A stretch of 64,000 nucleotides of DNA from Catonia carolina (GCA_035578175.1 JAQMRL010000010.1:33798784-33862783), one strand, 5' to 3'; numbered from the stretch's first letter, positions 53,621 to 64,000 are shown. The notes: generated from the letters alone by a model not told the origin. Made by a program: numbers and translations.

Positions 53621-54254
53621 AATAATAAAATTCTTACTTAAATAAGATAAAAAATTTAGTTTCAATGAAAATGAACATAACGTGTGAAAATTTTAAAAGT
53701 ATGTTTATATTTTCTTGGATCCTTTTGTGTAACTCAAGAAGAAGAATAAGATTTTTTTGTACGTCTTCTTTTAAACTAATATGGTGCCAGAGTATCTAAC
53801 CACCTCTACAACTAACTGTCTACAACACGGTAGGGAACTGCTGTTTTCCTTTATTTTCCAAAGGAGGCGTTTCTTACCGTCTATATGCAATAAAATAAAA
53901 TAAAACGTAACAACTGCGGAAAGTTTTTTTTTATCTTATATGCAATTTAAAAAAAGTCAGTCACTTTTGAGCAGTAAATTTTTCGATGAAAGTACGTCTG
54001 TTTATTTATTTTTGTGTATTTAAAAAAACATTTTTAACAAAATTGTATGCTAATAAACCTGTTTAAAAATTTAACAGAAGTTCATATTGTCGATTCTAAG
54101 CATCATATACGAGTATGTTTCCCTCAAGATATTTCAACAACAGTTAACGCATCACAGTACCGAACGCGAATTCATAATTTTATAATGTCCATACAGATCT
54201 CTTCAACGGTGCTGAAGGAAAGAAATAATTTCATAAAATAATATATATTTCACT
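53621..54254. other. Unassigned AT-rich DNA
   Basis: No recognised frame or repeat. Confidence 0.35.
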
Positions 54255-54922
54255 AACAATAAAATCTGATATGAAACACATGATGTAAATAATGAAAAAC
54301 ATAACCTAATTTTAATGAGTGAAATCTTGCACGAATAAACTACTACATCCGGTTGTTATGTGATAGCATCTCGTCAACCGGAAGTGGTGGTTTATTTGTG
54401 CGATTTAACAATTTTTGCTCCTAAGATTTTTTTAAACAATCACCTCATTTATTAATATTTTTATGATCTATAAGAAAGGGTAAACGCCATGTCTGTTGAA
54501 ATTTGTTAGGGCTTTGTTTTCATGGTAAAAAATTGGTTTTTAAAATTGGGACATTAATATAAATTTTAGGACAAAAGTGTATAATAATGAAAGTTGTAAA
54601 AAATTCAAAAACCTACCGTTTGTCAAATTTTTTTACAACTCTTAGTTTAGGGTCAATTAATGAATTTGTGTATTTTGATCATTAAAATCGGTAAAAAATA
54701 AGGGTTTTTAAAATTGCGGCCTTAGTATAAATTTTATAAAAAGTGTAGGTCTATACAATATAAGTTATAAAAAATAAAAAATTTAAAACTTTTATTTGAA
54801 GCATTTTTTTCTACAGAGCCTAGTTTAGCGTCAATTAGGCCTAGTGATTTCCGTATTTATAAATTCTACATACTAGGTTGATTTTCATTTTGCGTCATTC
54901 ACTCATGACTAAAGTTAAATTA

Positions 54923-55514
54923 TGTCACCGTCGTCCCCTTTGATTAAGTACTGTGCTGCCGGCTACAAGGCTTCCGATGTAGCGACAGAGGGAACCGCCA
55001 ATAGTTCCGAAAGGGGCAGTAGGCCTGTGGCGGCGTAACGACAGAGGCCTTTGTCGCCAAGGTCAATGGCAATACCACAGGACTCTCGGCGACTATAAAA
55101 AGAGCGCTGCACTGAGCCAAGAGATTCAATTCCGATCCAGACAGCAGACAAGACGTCCACCATCGGCACACGGCTATCGGACTCCAACGAAGGCTCATCG
55201 ACGACCCCGCAAGAGAGAAGCTGTTGTTGAACAGCGTAAGCCGTCGACCAGACCGTCATCGCCCGCTGCCGCGAGCGATGCCCACAGCGGTCCCTCGACC
55301 GAACCTTACGCCCACCGGATCCGATGAAGCAGCCATCGACGCACTACTGTGAGGGAAGAAGATAACGTCTCAGCTGGACGACAACTAGCCGTGTCACCCA
55401 AGCCCCCGACCACCACGACGACTACAACCGGCGCTTCGCAAAGACGACCAACGTTTAAACGGCAACAAAAATTAAAGGTTTCAACTTGCCACTTAATGTC
55501 GCCATCTGGTGACA
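54923..55514 (+). mobile_element. Solo LTR 1, GC-rich, 592 bp
   Basis: Ends TGTCACC and GGTGACA (TG...CA with a 7-bp perfect inverted repeat), flanked by ATTA (54,919-54,922 and 55,515-55,518). A TATA box (TATAAAAAG, 55,094) and ATTAAA (55,471) lie in order, as in an LTR with U3, R and U5. Internal retrotransposon sequence is absent, so it probably arose by recombination between two LTRs. Base composition contrasts strongly with the AT-rich repeat C around it. Frames inside (54,944-55,534) are not genes. Confidence 0.82.
55094..55101 (+). promoter_or_regulatory. TATA box of solo LTR 1
   Basis: TATAAAAA about 170 bp into the LTR. Transcription would be expected to start about 30 bp downstream, near 55,120-55,125. 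Confidence 0.55.
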
Positions 55515-55575
55515 ATTATGTTGTTCAATATTAACATTGACAAGAGAAAGTCTGCTGAGTGTTGCACAACAGATT

Positions 55576-56531
55576 TTACCCATTAACAATGAAGAATACT
55601 TTTAGAATGTTTTTAAATAAAACATATTTGTACAATTACTTTTCCTTTTGGAAGGGCTTTTATTTTTCGTAATTGTTTGAGTTAATTTGCACATAATTTG
55701 TATTCAATATTCGTTAATTTATTTCGCTTTATGTCACATGTTTATTTGTTTAAATATTATCGGAGTCACAGTTCGTAATTGAATACACTTTCCCTTACAT
55801 AAGTATTATTTGTATAGTTGAGCTAAAAAATGTAGGTGTTTGAAATTTCCGGGTCAACGCAAAATAGAAGGAATTACAAAAGAGAGGAGAAACATAGAAT
55901 CGCTTAATTAGAACGTGTTGTACAAACAAACACGGCGTTGTAGGTTGTTTTTTGTTTTCCTGTTTTAGAGGAATGAATACTGGGCAGACATCCAAAAAGA
56001 TCCTACAGGGATATCCTCTCTGTTGACTCAGTTTATACGAATATGTCTCTTTTTCACTACAAACCTTTTATAAATAATTGTATAGTGCTTTTGAAGTTGT
56101 TGAGATAATTATGATACAAACAAGCAATAATTGTATACTTGAGATTTTATATCCGATACAAAAAATATACTTTTTCTACTCTAGTAACTTATAACTTTAA
56201 CTACACATTAATTAGTTTAAATATAATTAGTATAATTGATTTCTTTTCTTTGCCAGGCTCATCCTAAGCCCGGGCTTACTCCTAACTTTGGAGAAGTTTC
56301 GTTGAAATTTGGTTAACTATATCACTGAGGGTTTTAAAAGTGACGAAAGTACATAACTGTATCTTTTTAAGGGGATCTATTACCAAAAATTTTTAAATAA
56401 AATAATATTTTGTGTTTTTAATCTAAAATATTTTACGCTTCCTTCTGGGCAACATAACTTTTTTTCATCACTGTAGGATTGTTAAGAATTTTTAATAGAT
56501 TTTTTTAGTTAACATTGCATAATTAAATTTT
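55576..56531. other. Unassigned AT-rich DNA
   Basis: Minus frame 55,795-55,995 has no recognised domain. Nothing else is seen. Confidence 0.35.
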
Positions 56532-56713
56532 TTGCCCATAACAGGCAAGTGGAGAGTTTAATTATTTGGACACGATCTGCTAGTTCCAGGACTACAAAAA
56601 ATATTTATGTTTCTTACCACATGGTCAGCAAATTATATAAATAAATCATTTAAGAACAGAAGAGGTAGTCACACTAGTCACACTAGAAGAGGTAAACACT
56701 AGTCAGAGTTTGA
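56532..56713 (+). mobile_element. SINE-A, 5' half
   Basis: TTGCCCATAACAGGCAAGTGG to CACTAGTCAGAGTT; the 3' half is missing. CACTAGTCACACTAG is a small internal duplication. A second copy in the same orientation begins about 200 bp downstream. Confidence 0.75.
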
Positions 56714-56919
56714 ATAAACTAGGTGAATCCGTTATTTATTTATTTTTGCAAAACATAATTTTACTTATTTTCTACGTAAACAACTATTTTTATACTTTAC
56801 TTCTAATCTGTCTAATAATTCTATTTCCTGCAAAGGAAAGACAACCTTGTCCGCTGGGGGAAGTAATAATAATAATGGTTTTAATTAGAATTGGTTATAT
56901 AATAATGGTTTTTACAATT
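56714..56919. other. AT-rich spacer between two SINE-A copies
   Basis: AATAATAATAATGG and ATAATAATGG repeats near 56,865-56,910. Plus frame 56,710-56,931 is not convincing. Confidence 0.35.
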
Positions 56920-57268
56920 ACAGGCAGGTGAAGTGTTAAATTATTTGCACTCAATTAGCTAGTTCCAGGGTTACAAAAAATAGTTCTGTTTCTTATCATA
57001 TAGTAAGCCAATGTATGATTGAATCATTTAAGAACAGAAGAGGAAGAGGTGTAAAAGATACTAGTCAGAGTTATCTCCTCTGAAAGTAATGAATTTCATC
57101 ATTATACAGCCAGATCCTGTGGTGAATGAAGTAAAGGTGTAATTTGCAGGGTGGAAAGTAGACGTTTTTCAGAGAGCCTGGAATGCTGATAAGCATACTT
57201 TTCCACTCAAAGAGGAAGGCAACTGTAAACCACCTCACTACTCGTTTTATTTAGTAAAGCCTCTACAG
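56920..57268 (+). mobile_element. SINE-A, lacking extreme head and tail
   Basis: ACAGGCAGGTGAAGTG to AAAGCCTCTACAG, then joined directly to repeat C (CCCGACCCGAACATTTTC). The tail has been lost at the junction. Confidence 0.75.
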
Positions 57269-57975
57269 TTTGACCCGACCCGAACATTTTCAACAAAATC
57301 GGTCAACCAGAAGTAGTAGTTTATTCGTGTAATTTTTAACTTTTTTGCGAGTTTCTAAAAACCGGCTCCTACGATTTTTTTAAAATCACCTCATTTACTA
57401 CATTTTATATGTTCTCAAGATAGGGTAAGCACCATGTCTGCTGAAATTCTTGGGGAACCTGTGCCCTCGTAGAAAAAAAAAGTTTTTTTTTTAAAGATTG
57501 AGGCCCTAATATGCATTTTAGCGCAAAAGTGTTTATAATCATAGGTGTAGAAAATTTAGAAACCTGTAACTTTTATTTCAAATTTCTTCGTAAAACGCTT
57601 AGTTTAGCGGTAATTAGAAATTTCCTGTTTTTATTCTTGAAAATCTGTAAAAAAGTTATATTTTGAGATTTCGGCCTTAGTATGCATTTTACGACAAAAG
57701 TGTATATATAATAAAATTTATAGGAAATTGAAAGGTCTGAAACGTTTATTTTAAGCAGTTTTCTTTACAGAATCTAGTTTAGCGTCAAAGAGTGATTTTC
57801 CGTATTATTAAGCCAAACTAAGGTTGGTTTTCATTTTGCATCATGATTAAAATTAGGTTATGTTCTTTGAAGTTAGTTTTTTGTTATTTCTAATGTTTTA
57901 CTACTATTTTTAGGTTTTATTGGTTATTATTTGCATTAGCAAGAGAAAGTCATGTAAGTGTTTTACACCAGATAA
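57269..57975 (+). repeat. Repeat C, 3' three quarters
   Basis: Matches 35,365-36,060: AAAATCGGTCAACCAGAAGT, GCCTTAGTATGCATTTTACG, TAGTTTAGCGTCAAAGAGTG, GCAAGAGAAAGTCATG, ending TTTTACACCAGAT. Confidence 0.65.
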
Positions 57976-58988
57976 TTATGAATATTATGAATAATATATT
58001 TTAGATATTTTTTATTTCAGTTTAAGATTATAATTGATTTTTCTTTAGTTCTCTAAATAACAAAGAGGTATAAATAGTGTTATTTTTATTCTGAGTGGTT
58101 GAAAAAACAATCATTTTCCAGAAAGTGAATTGAAAACACTTTGTCGATAGAAATGTACTCAAAAGACTTCATTCGTTTTAGTATTTTATAATACGGAAAA
58201 TACGTTTCGTTATAAAATCATAATATTTTTATTTTGTATTTATATAAAATAACAAAGTACCTACATATTCATTCGGGAGATCTCAGCAAACAGATTACTA
58301 TATATAACCTATGCGAATGCTGGTGACATTCGTCAGATAGAAGAATAGATGCAGACAGGCGGAAAATTCCAAATTGTAATATCGAAAGAGAACACAACGA
58401 TTTTCTTTGAATAGAATAAGCATAACAGAAAACGTCACGTCTTCCACTGAAAATGAATTTAGATTTATGAAGTTTAGATATTCCTTTTTGAGGTAAATTA
58501 TACTGGCGGGAGAATTTCTCTTTTAGTTTCTCTCTTTCATATTAGATCTCTATTATTGTATATTACTGAAATGTATCATATTACAGGATACGAATTCTGT
58601 ATGATTTTTCCATGTCTGGATACAATATTGCCGGCTTATGTATGTAATATGAATTACTAAATCGTTTCATTTAAAAATAAACCAGACGACAACGTTACAT
58701 TCAAGCAGATTTGATAAAAAGTACGTTTGGGATACCCATATATACTTAAGAGTGAACATATTTAGAAATATGTATTGCTATAAACTGACACACTGTTATT
58801 AGAGTTTGGAATTCTGTAGCTGTCAGTTATCTGGAATTCTATTTTGGTTTTGGGGGCAAAGTTAAGGGTAGGTGTAGACTGTGATGAAGGAAATTCTAAT
58901 GGTTGAAGCGTATACTGGACAAACATGAGTAGCCTATGCACACTCTTTTAAGGGTGATACACTAGTTGTTTTATCCCTTAATATAAAC
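57976..58988. other. Unassigned AT-rich DNA
   Basis: No recognised frame or repeat. Confidence 0.4.
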
Positions 58989-59548
58989 TGTCGCCGACCG
59001 GGGCCGATGACAGGTGGCAAAACCTTACTAGCAAAATTGGTGGCCCTGAAAAGGCCTTGTTGGTGATTGGAAGCGGCGAGCCGGCGTGTTGGAAGCGGAG
59101 CCCGAAGAGTGACGTCTCGGCTACCGGGTTCAGGCCTAGCCTTCCCTCAGCGGCAGTTGGGTCCCCACTGCAGCGTGACAGCCTCCAGAGCCCCGCAGTG
59201 TCGGGTCGGCGTAGGCCGTTAGCGCGGCCGAGGCGGTTCTCTTCAGTCCCACGCTGAACTCAATCTTCACCGTGGTGCCATCAGGCACGCTCGGACTTCC
59301 GTCGGCGGCCGGGTAGGCGAAGGATGACAAGGGATGGTGTCAGGTCTCAGCTGGGGTCTTCTTTCTTCTTCTCCGTTCTGGAGTTGGTAGGCGAGTGTAA
59401 CTCGCGAGCCAGCGCGGCCGCTTAAATCCCCCTCCGGCTAGTCCACTTCATGGCAGAGGAGAGGCAATGCTGGTTGCACGTCCGGAGCGTTCAGACAGGT
59501 TCTGGGACCGTCTCCAGGCGCTGATAATGGTGGGGGACGTCGGCGACA
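58989..59548 (-). mobile_element. Solo LTR 2, GC-rich, 560 bp
   Basis: Ends TGTCGCCGAC and GTCGGCGACA form a perfect 10-bp inverted repeat with TG...CA termini. Flanks AAAC (58,985) and ATAC (59,549) are a 4-bp duplication with one mismatch. The element is much more GC-rich than its surroundings. Orientation is tentatively minus because GGATTTAAG near 59,425 could act as a TATA-like box on that strand. Internal genes are absent. The frames at 59,057-59,330 lie inside it and are not genes. It is unrelated in sequence to the Gypsy LTRs at 5.9 and 11.5 kb. Confidence 0.72.
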
Positions 59549-59587
59549 ATACATAGCAATCTGTTTAATTTAAAAATAACAAGCAAC

Positions 59588-59848
59588 TTCATGACTTAAT
59601 GAGATGAGAATGATATGTGAAGTGTAGTCTTGTATAGACTCAGGCCAACCATTCTTGAAAGAGTATGGTTAATTGAACCCAACCATCAAAGTACACTGGT
59701 AACCATTGTCTAGTATTAAAATTCGAATAAAAGTAACTACTTAGCTTTACTAGGGTTTGAATCACGGAACCTTCGTTTCCGAAAATCAACTGTTAAACAT
59801 CTGACTCGTGAAGACGACGACTTTATCATTAGATCAACCCGGTGAGTT
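59588..59848 (-). mobile_element. SINE-C, minus orientation
   Basis: TGAAGTGTAGTCTTGTATAG, TATGGTTAATTGAACCCAAC, ATCAAAGTACACTGG, GGGTTTGAATCACGGAACC (B-box side) and ATTAGATCAACCCGGT (A-box side). The best preserved minus-strand copy; no clear duplication. Confidence 0.78.
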
Positions 59849-60287
59849 GGTTCACGATAAAATTGATTCGACAGAGTTGTTAATAATTAAAAGAGTTCCC
59901 ATTTTCGTCGTTGGAGTTGTCAGTCTAAAAAGGGCAAATATAATTAAAAATTCTTCGATTTTGTGTACTAATATTTTCTCATCTGACGTTTAGTTTGGTA
60001 GTAATTTACAATTCATCGTTAAAAAAATAATCAAAATGAATTTTTCAAACTTTTCTTACTTTTATTGTAAAAACTGCATAAAGCTAAAATTATTGAAAGT
60101 GACCGTATACGGTTTTTTCTGTAAAACGTTTTTATCTGACTCTTAGTTTAGTATAACATATTTTTCATTTGAAATTGCATAAGAATACGCTCAATGGACA
60201 GATAAAATATCACGGTAGGCTTATTGCAATATAAAGAAGTTTTGTAAATAAATTTTTATTGTCAATTGAACATTTTAAAAAGTTATA
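59849..60287. other. AT-rich DNA with possible repeat C fragment
   Basis: ATCTGACTCTTAGTTTAGTA at 60,135 resembles the repeat C interior. Otherwise nothing is seen. Confidence 0.35.
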
Positions 60288-61211
60288 CGAGGTATGGCTA
60301 TTAAATAACGAGACCGCCGTTGTAAAAAATTTATTTTTATTTTATACATAATCACTTATTGTCACCTTCAATGTACACTCCTTATCTATCCCTACAACGC
60401 TCCATGCAAATTTTCCATTGTTGGAAACAGTGCTGGAAGTCATCTTCTGTCAGCTCCTTCAGGACACGTGGCGCTTTCTCTTTTACAGCTTCCACAGACT
60501 CAACTCTTATCCTTTTTAATGCAGATTTCACCTTAGGGAACAGGTAGAAGATAATAACATGTGATGAAACGTAGTTTTTTACTTATGATCCGGAAACGAA
60601 GCGCCAATCCATGCACTGGAAGAGCCGAACTTCACCGAGAGCCAAAAAAGCTCGAATGAGCATATCAAAATTTAAACAATGATGATTGTTTTTTTTTATA
60701 TCCATGGGATAGTGTACCTTCACTGGGTTCCTGAAGGTCAAACAATTAATCAATATTACTACCTTGATGTACTATCTAAACTACGTCAAAGAGTAAGAAA
60801 AAAACGCCCCGAAATGTGGAAGTACAAATCATGGGTTCTCCACCAAGACAATGCGCCAGCTCATTCCGCGTTATCTGTCAAGAGGTTCCTAGCCAAGTAC
60901 AGCATCTCAGTGTTAGAACATCTACCTTATTCACCAGATCTTGCACCATGTGATTTCTACCTGGTTCGTTAGGTGAAATCTGCATTAAAAGGGACAAGAT
61001 TTGAGTTTGTGGAGGCTGTAAAAGAGAAAGTGGCACGTGTCCTGAAGGAGTTGATTGAAGATGACTTCCAGCACTGTTTCCAACGATGGAAAATTTGCGT
61101 GGAGCGTTGTAGGGATAGAGATGGAGTGTATATTGAAGGTGATAAGTGATTTTGTATAAAATAAAAATAAATTTTTTTACGTCAGTCTCGTTATTTAATA
61201 GCCACAACTCG
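60288..61211. mobile_element. Palindromic mariner derivative with central catalytic region
   Basis: Ends CGAGGTATGGCTATTAAATA and, inverted, TATTTAATAGCCACAACTCG, bounded by TA (60,286-60,287 and 61,212-61,213). The arms of about 260 bp (60,288-60,550 and 60,955-61,211) both carry the transposase C-terminal coding region plus terminal repeat in inverted orientation. The 404-bp centre codes for the catalytic domain. The architecture is the same as in the element at 20,247, but from a different transposon. Confidence 0.85.
60552..61149 (+). pseudogene. Mariner (DD34D) transposase relic
   Basis: It starts at the first catalytic Asp (TCDET, followed by a TAG), continues TYDPETKRQS and HWKSRTSPRAKKAR, then after a frameshift near 60,680 the frame 60,679-60,972 reads IHGIVYLHWVPEGQTINQ, WVLHQDNAPAHSAL (second Asp) and LPYSPDLAPCDFYL (third Asp). 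There are 34 residues between the second and third catalytic Asp, as in mariner. TAG at 60,970 interrupts it. The tail (VKSALKGTRFEFVEAVKEKV to CVERCRDREGVYIEGDK) follows. The N-terminal DNA-binding domain is absent, replaced by the inverted left arm. Confidence 0.85.
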
Positions 61212-61272
61212 TACACGTGGTACTAAAAAGTAAAATTTTATATATTTCAATGCACATTGTTTTACAATTTGT

Positions 61273-61669
61273 TGTTGCTTAGGTCATCTGGCGAAAGTCG
61301 AGTTTGAATCTCTAGAGACTTTTCTTAGTAAAACGAGGAGTGAGGTGGTTTACGATTGCCTTCTTCTCTGAGTTGAAAGAGTATGCTTATCAGCATACTG
61401 GGCCCTCTAAAAAGCATTTACTTTTCATCCTGCAAATGGCACACTTCATTCACCACAGGGTCTCGCTGTTTCATGAAATTCATTACTCTCAGAGGAGATA
61501 ACTCTGACTAGTGTCTTTTACGCCTCTATCTCTTCTGTTCTTAAATGCTTCAGTTATATATAATTTATAATTGGCTTACCGCATGATAAGAAACAGAACT
61601 AATTTTTGTAGCCCTGGAACTAACAGATCGAGTGCTAATAATTTAACAGTCCATCTGTCTGTTGCGGGT
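61273..61669 (-). mobile_element. SINE-A, near full length
   Basis: TTGTTGTTGCTTAGGTCATC to CATCTGTCTGTTGCGGGTAA. Moderate decay; target duplication not clear. Confidence 0.8.
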
Positions 61670-63370
61670 AAAAAAATAATTTATAATAGAATAAAAACAT
61701 TTATTTATATCTAATTAAATAAAAGCATGTCAATACCTTTCGGGATTATCAATATAGTTGACAAACTAATCCATTAAAGAAAACAATTATAATTGAGATT
61801 AGCAAGTTCATTAGAAAGTGTTGTTGTGCTGTTTTAACGGTAAAATTATAAGAGAATTTTACGAAATATTGTAAAAGATTTATAAAGTCGGTTGAATATA
61901 TCAGATGACAATCTATTTTGAATAGTTATACCGGGATAATAGCATTAATATATTAAATGGCCATTGTTTAATATCTAAATATCTGCACTTCCCAAGCGTA
62001 ATGTAATACATCAAAATTATGATATAATGTTTGCACAGGTGTATAAGTGCTATATGGGTCCATACAATAACAGATCCAATCTCCATTACACACAATATAT
62101 GTTTATCAATGTATAAACAGGCTAACTAATGCGTTTTAAGGACGTGTTGTGATTAGCTGAAACTACAATGAAATTAGAATTAGGTTAAATCTAACAGATG
62201 ATAACGTAGGCCAAATTGAAATTTCTCAAAACAAGACATTATCAAGAATAAACTCTGTATCAGCATTTTGAAAATTGGATTACTTGGTTTCATTAAATTG
62301 ATCTCGTAAACAAGCGATGATATTTTCTCATCATATCCAAATATCTTGTCCAAATTAATGGCCGTCCAGACGGGTTAGTTGCTTTAAAGGAATATAAATC
62401 GACCAAATGTCTGGCTAACAAAAAAATAAAAGAGGAAACCAAGTATAATACATACCACAAGCTGTTTATTCATAATTAACAATCCCTACGTCTCTACAAT
62501 ACTAATCTAATGTTGAAGTTGATTGTTCAAAAATCCAAAAATTTACTTTTTAAAAAGTATATTGGTTTGTATCAAATTGTCCAAAAAATCTTCAAATAAA
62601 GATACTTTGTATGTTTCTGGATAATATTTTTTGAGATAAACTGAAAAACAGCAGAAGTAGCAGCAACAAAAGAAAAATGAGAGAAACATCTAAGTTTTAT
62701 ACCCATTAACCCTTAGTTAGATTGTTTTTGAGTAAAAACAAAAATAGTGTCGATATTTTTTGGTAGTTTCATCAAAAAAACCTTAGAAAGTTTACGTTAT
62801 TTGAGGTCATCTTCAGAGATTACCTAGGTACATGCAAGTTTACGACTTTTAAATTTGTTTGTTGTGTATTATATTTTATTCTTAAATTTTATATTGGAGT
62901 GAAAATATTGACGCTGAATCATCTCTTCTGTACAATATTATAAAGATTATTAGAAATCAATGTCTCAAAAATGGGTGGTCAATTCAATTGTTTTACATTA
63001 TTAAAAATTATTTTAAATTTGTTATTATTTCTGTTTAAATTTGTATACGATACTGCTCACTGAATTTTCCGACCAAGATAAAAATAGATAATTTAACAGG
63101 TGCACAACATTGAAACTCTACCGGTGGACAAATACTTTATTACGGATTTAAAACAACGAATGATAATAAAAAATGTTGGGCGCCAGCTCTGTCAGTAGTG
63201 CATGAGAAAATGTATAAATAAAGCTACGTTTCTTTGCTTTCAACTACAATATTTAATGCGTCACTTAACAACAAACTTACTCTTAAACTAGTATGGCCCG
63301 CGCGGCTTCGCCCGCGAAACATGTGTGTAGGACCTAATCAATTTTTTAAAATAAATGAAATATAACAGAT
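61670..63370. other. Unassigned AT-rich DNA
   Basis: No recognisable frame. CCGCGCGGCTTCGCCCGCG at 63,299-63,317 is a small GC-rich hairpin (CGCGGCTTCGCCCGCG-type) in otherwise AT-rich DNA. Confidence 0.4.
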
Positions 63371-63381
63371 ATTGTCTAGCT

Positions 63382-63776
63382 TTTGCCCATAACAGACAGG
63401 TGGAGTGTCAAATTATTTACACTTAATCTGTTTGTTGCAGGGCTAAAATAAATAGTTCTGTTTCTTATCACATGGTCAGCCAATTAAATGACTGAATCAT
63501 TTAAGAACAGAAGAGGTAGAGGTGTATAAGACACTAATCAGAGTTATCTCCTCTGAAAGTAATGAATTTCATTGTACAGCCAGACCCTGTGGTGAATGAA
63601 GTGAAGGTGTCATTTACAGAGTGGAAAATATGTGCTTTTCAGAGGGCTCGGCATGCTGATAAGCGTACTTTTCCACTCAGTGAGGAAGGCAATGGTAAAC
63701 CACCTCACTCCTCGTTTTACTTAGTAAAACCTCTAGAGGTTCAAACCAGCCTTTCGGCTGTCGACCTAAACAACAC
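63382..63776 (+). mobile_element. SINE-A, full length, reference copy
   Basis: 395 bp from TTTGCCCATAACAGACAGG to GTCGACCTAAACAACAC, flanked by the perfect 11-bp duplication ATTGTCTAGCT (63,371-63,381 and 63,777-63,787). There are no terminal inverted repeats. The 11-bp duplication and AAC-type tail support target-primed retroposition. A GGTTCAAACC block near the 3' end resembles a B box but lies at the wrong end, and the head has only a weak GTTCCAGGGC-like match; the origin of the family's head is therefore unknown. The frame from 63,562 is repeat sequence, not a gene. Confidence 0.87.
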
Positions 63777-63813
63777 ATTGTCTAGCTGCTTGATCGACTG
63801 GATACTCCAACGT

Positions 63814-63878
63814 ACACACACACGCGCGCGCGCACACACACACACACACATATACACGCACGCACGCACGCGCGCGCG

Positions 63879-63923
<45 letters not shown>
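63814..63923. repeat. CA/CG compound microsatellite
   Basis: Alternating purine-pyrimidine (CA)n and (CG)n runs over about 110 bp, next to the SINE-A copy. It keeps false Cys/Val/Arg/Ala frames open on the minus strand. Confidence 0.95.
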
Positions 63924-63925
<2 letters not shown>

Positions 63926-64000
63926 CGTTTTGATGAATTTCCCCGCATATGTCTCTCGATCATCTCCTCTTTCAACTATCTACTTCAAAAATAAGTACAC

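Larger units (their letters stand above)
54255..55575 (+). repeat. Repeat C copy with inverted end, interrupted by a solo LTR
   Basis: The body (54,360-54,918) is in plus orientation, but the first 60 bp (AAAATCTGATATGAAACAC, CATAACCTAATTTTAAT) are the family's right end inverted. The plus-strand right end (GACAAGAGAAAGTCTGCTGA, CACAACAGATTTTAC) resumes at 55,519 after the solo LTR. Confidence 0.6.

Noticed and set aside
54944..55534. Several frames of 60-100 codons in a GC-rich block
   Set aside because: All fall inside solo LTR 1, which is defined by TG...CA ends and an ATTA duplication.
59057..59330. Two overlapping GC-rich frames
   Set aside because: Inside solo LTR 2; no domain, and both strands are open only because of composition.
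63741..63975. Cys/Val/Arg-rich frames on the minus strand
   Set aside because: Products of the CA/CG microsatellite.

Overview
The window looks like AT-rich, intron-poor or intergenic DNA from an animal, most likely an insect. The reasons are the arthropod-type transposons (mariner-like, piggyBac-like, jockey-type and other non-LTR elements, a Ty3/Gypsy element), the tRNA-derived SINEs, and the absence of any operon-like organisation. The order cannot be fixed from sequence alone; a hemipteran or other large-genome insect would fit. I recognise no host protein-coding gene. What can be read is almost entirely transposable elements, their relics and satellite-like repeats, separated by AT-rich DNA that may be introns of a gene whose exons lie elsewhere.

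Layout. 0.6-5.9 kb: a mariner transposase tail, a small fold-back element, a tRNA-derived SINE and an unassigned GC-richer block. 5.87-12.02 kb: a complete, young Ty3/Gypsy LTR retrotransposon on the minus strand (two 537/538-bp LTRs that appear to differ by one T, primer-binding site, gag, a -1 frameshift site, pol, polypurine tract). It landed inside the target-site duplication of an older SINE. 12-24.4 kb: SINEs, non-LTR fragments with (GAT)n tails (one with a twin-primed 5' inversion), a 947-bp palindrome made of two facing transposase tails, a 27-bp minisatellite and another fold-back element. 24-44 kb: sparse non-LTR C-termini, a 34-bp minisatellite, SINE-B clusters, one nearly full copy of an AT-rich family (repeat C), and a large fold-back element carrying a SINE in one arm. 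44-54 kb: non-LTR fragments, SINE-in-SINE nesting, a textbook twin-primed jockey-type insertion, and a piggyBac-like relic with recognisable ends. 54-64 kb: two GC-rich solo LTRs, more repeat C, a second palindromic mariner derivative, SINE-A copies and a CA/CG microsatellite.

Repeat names used here are local labels. SINE-A: about 395 bp, head TTGCCCATAAC, (AAC)n tail, 13 copies. SINE-B: tRNA-derived, head GGCCGGCC. SINE-C: tRNA-derived, head GGGGTGGTCTAGAGG. SINE-D: one copy. LINE-G: non-LTR family with (GAT)n tail. Repeat C: AT-rich family ending in GTGTTTCACACCAGATTTT. Repeat F: a short GC-rich repeat.

The elements form a readable insertion history. Several carry intact target-site duplications, so relative ages follow directly. 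Only the Gypsy element looks potentially functional, and its pol has an in-frame stop near its C-terminus. The most unusual structures are the two transposase-tail palindromes and the two independent 5'-inverted non-LTR insertions.
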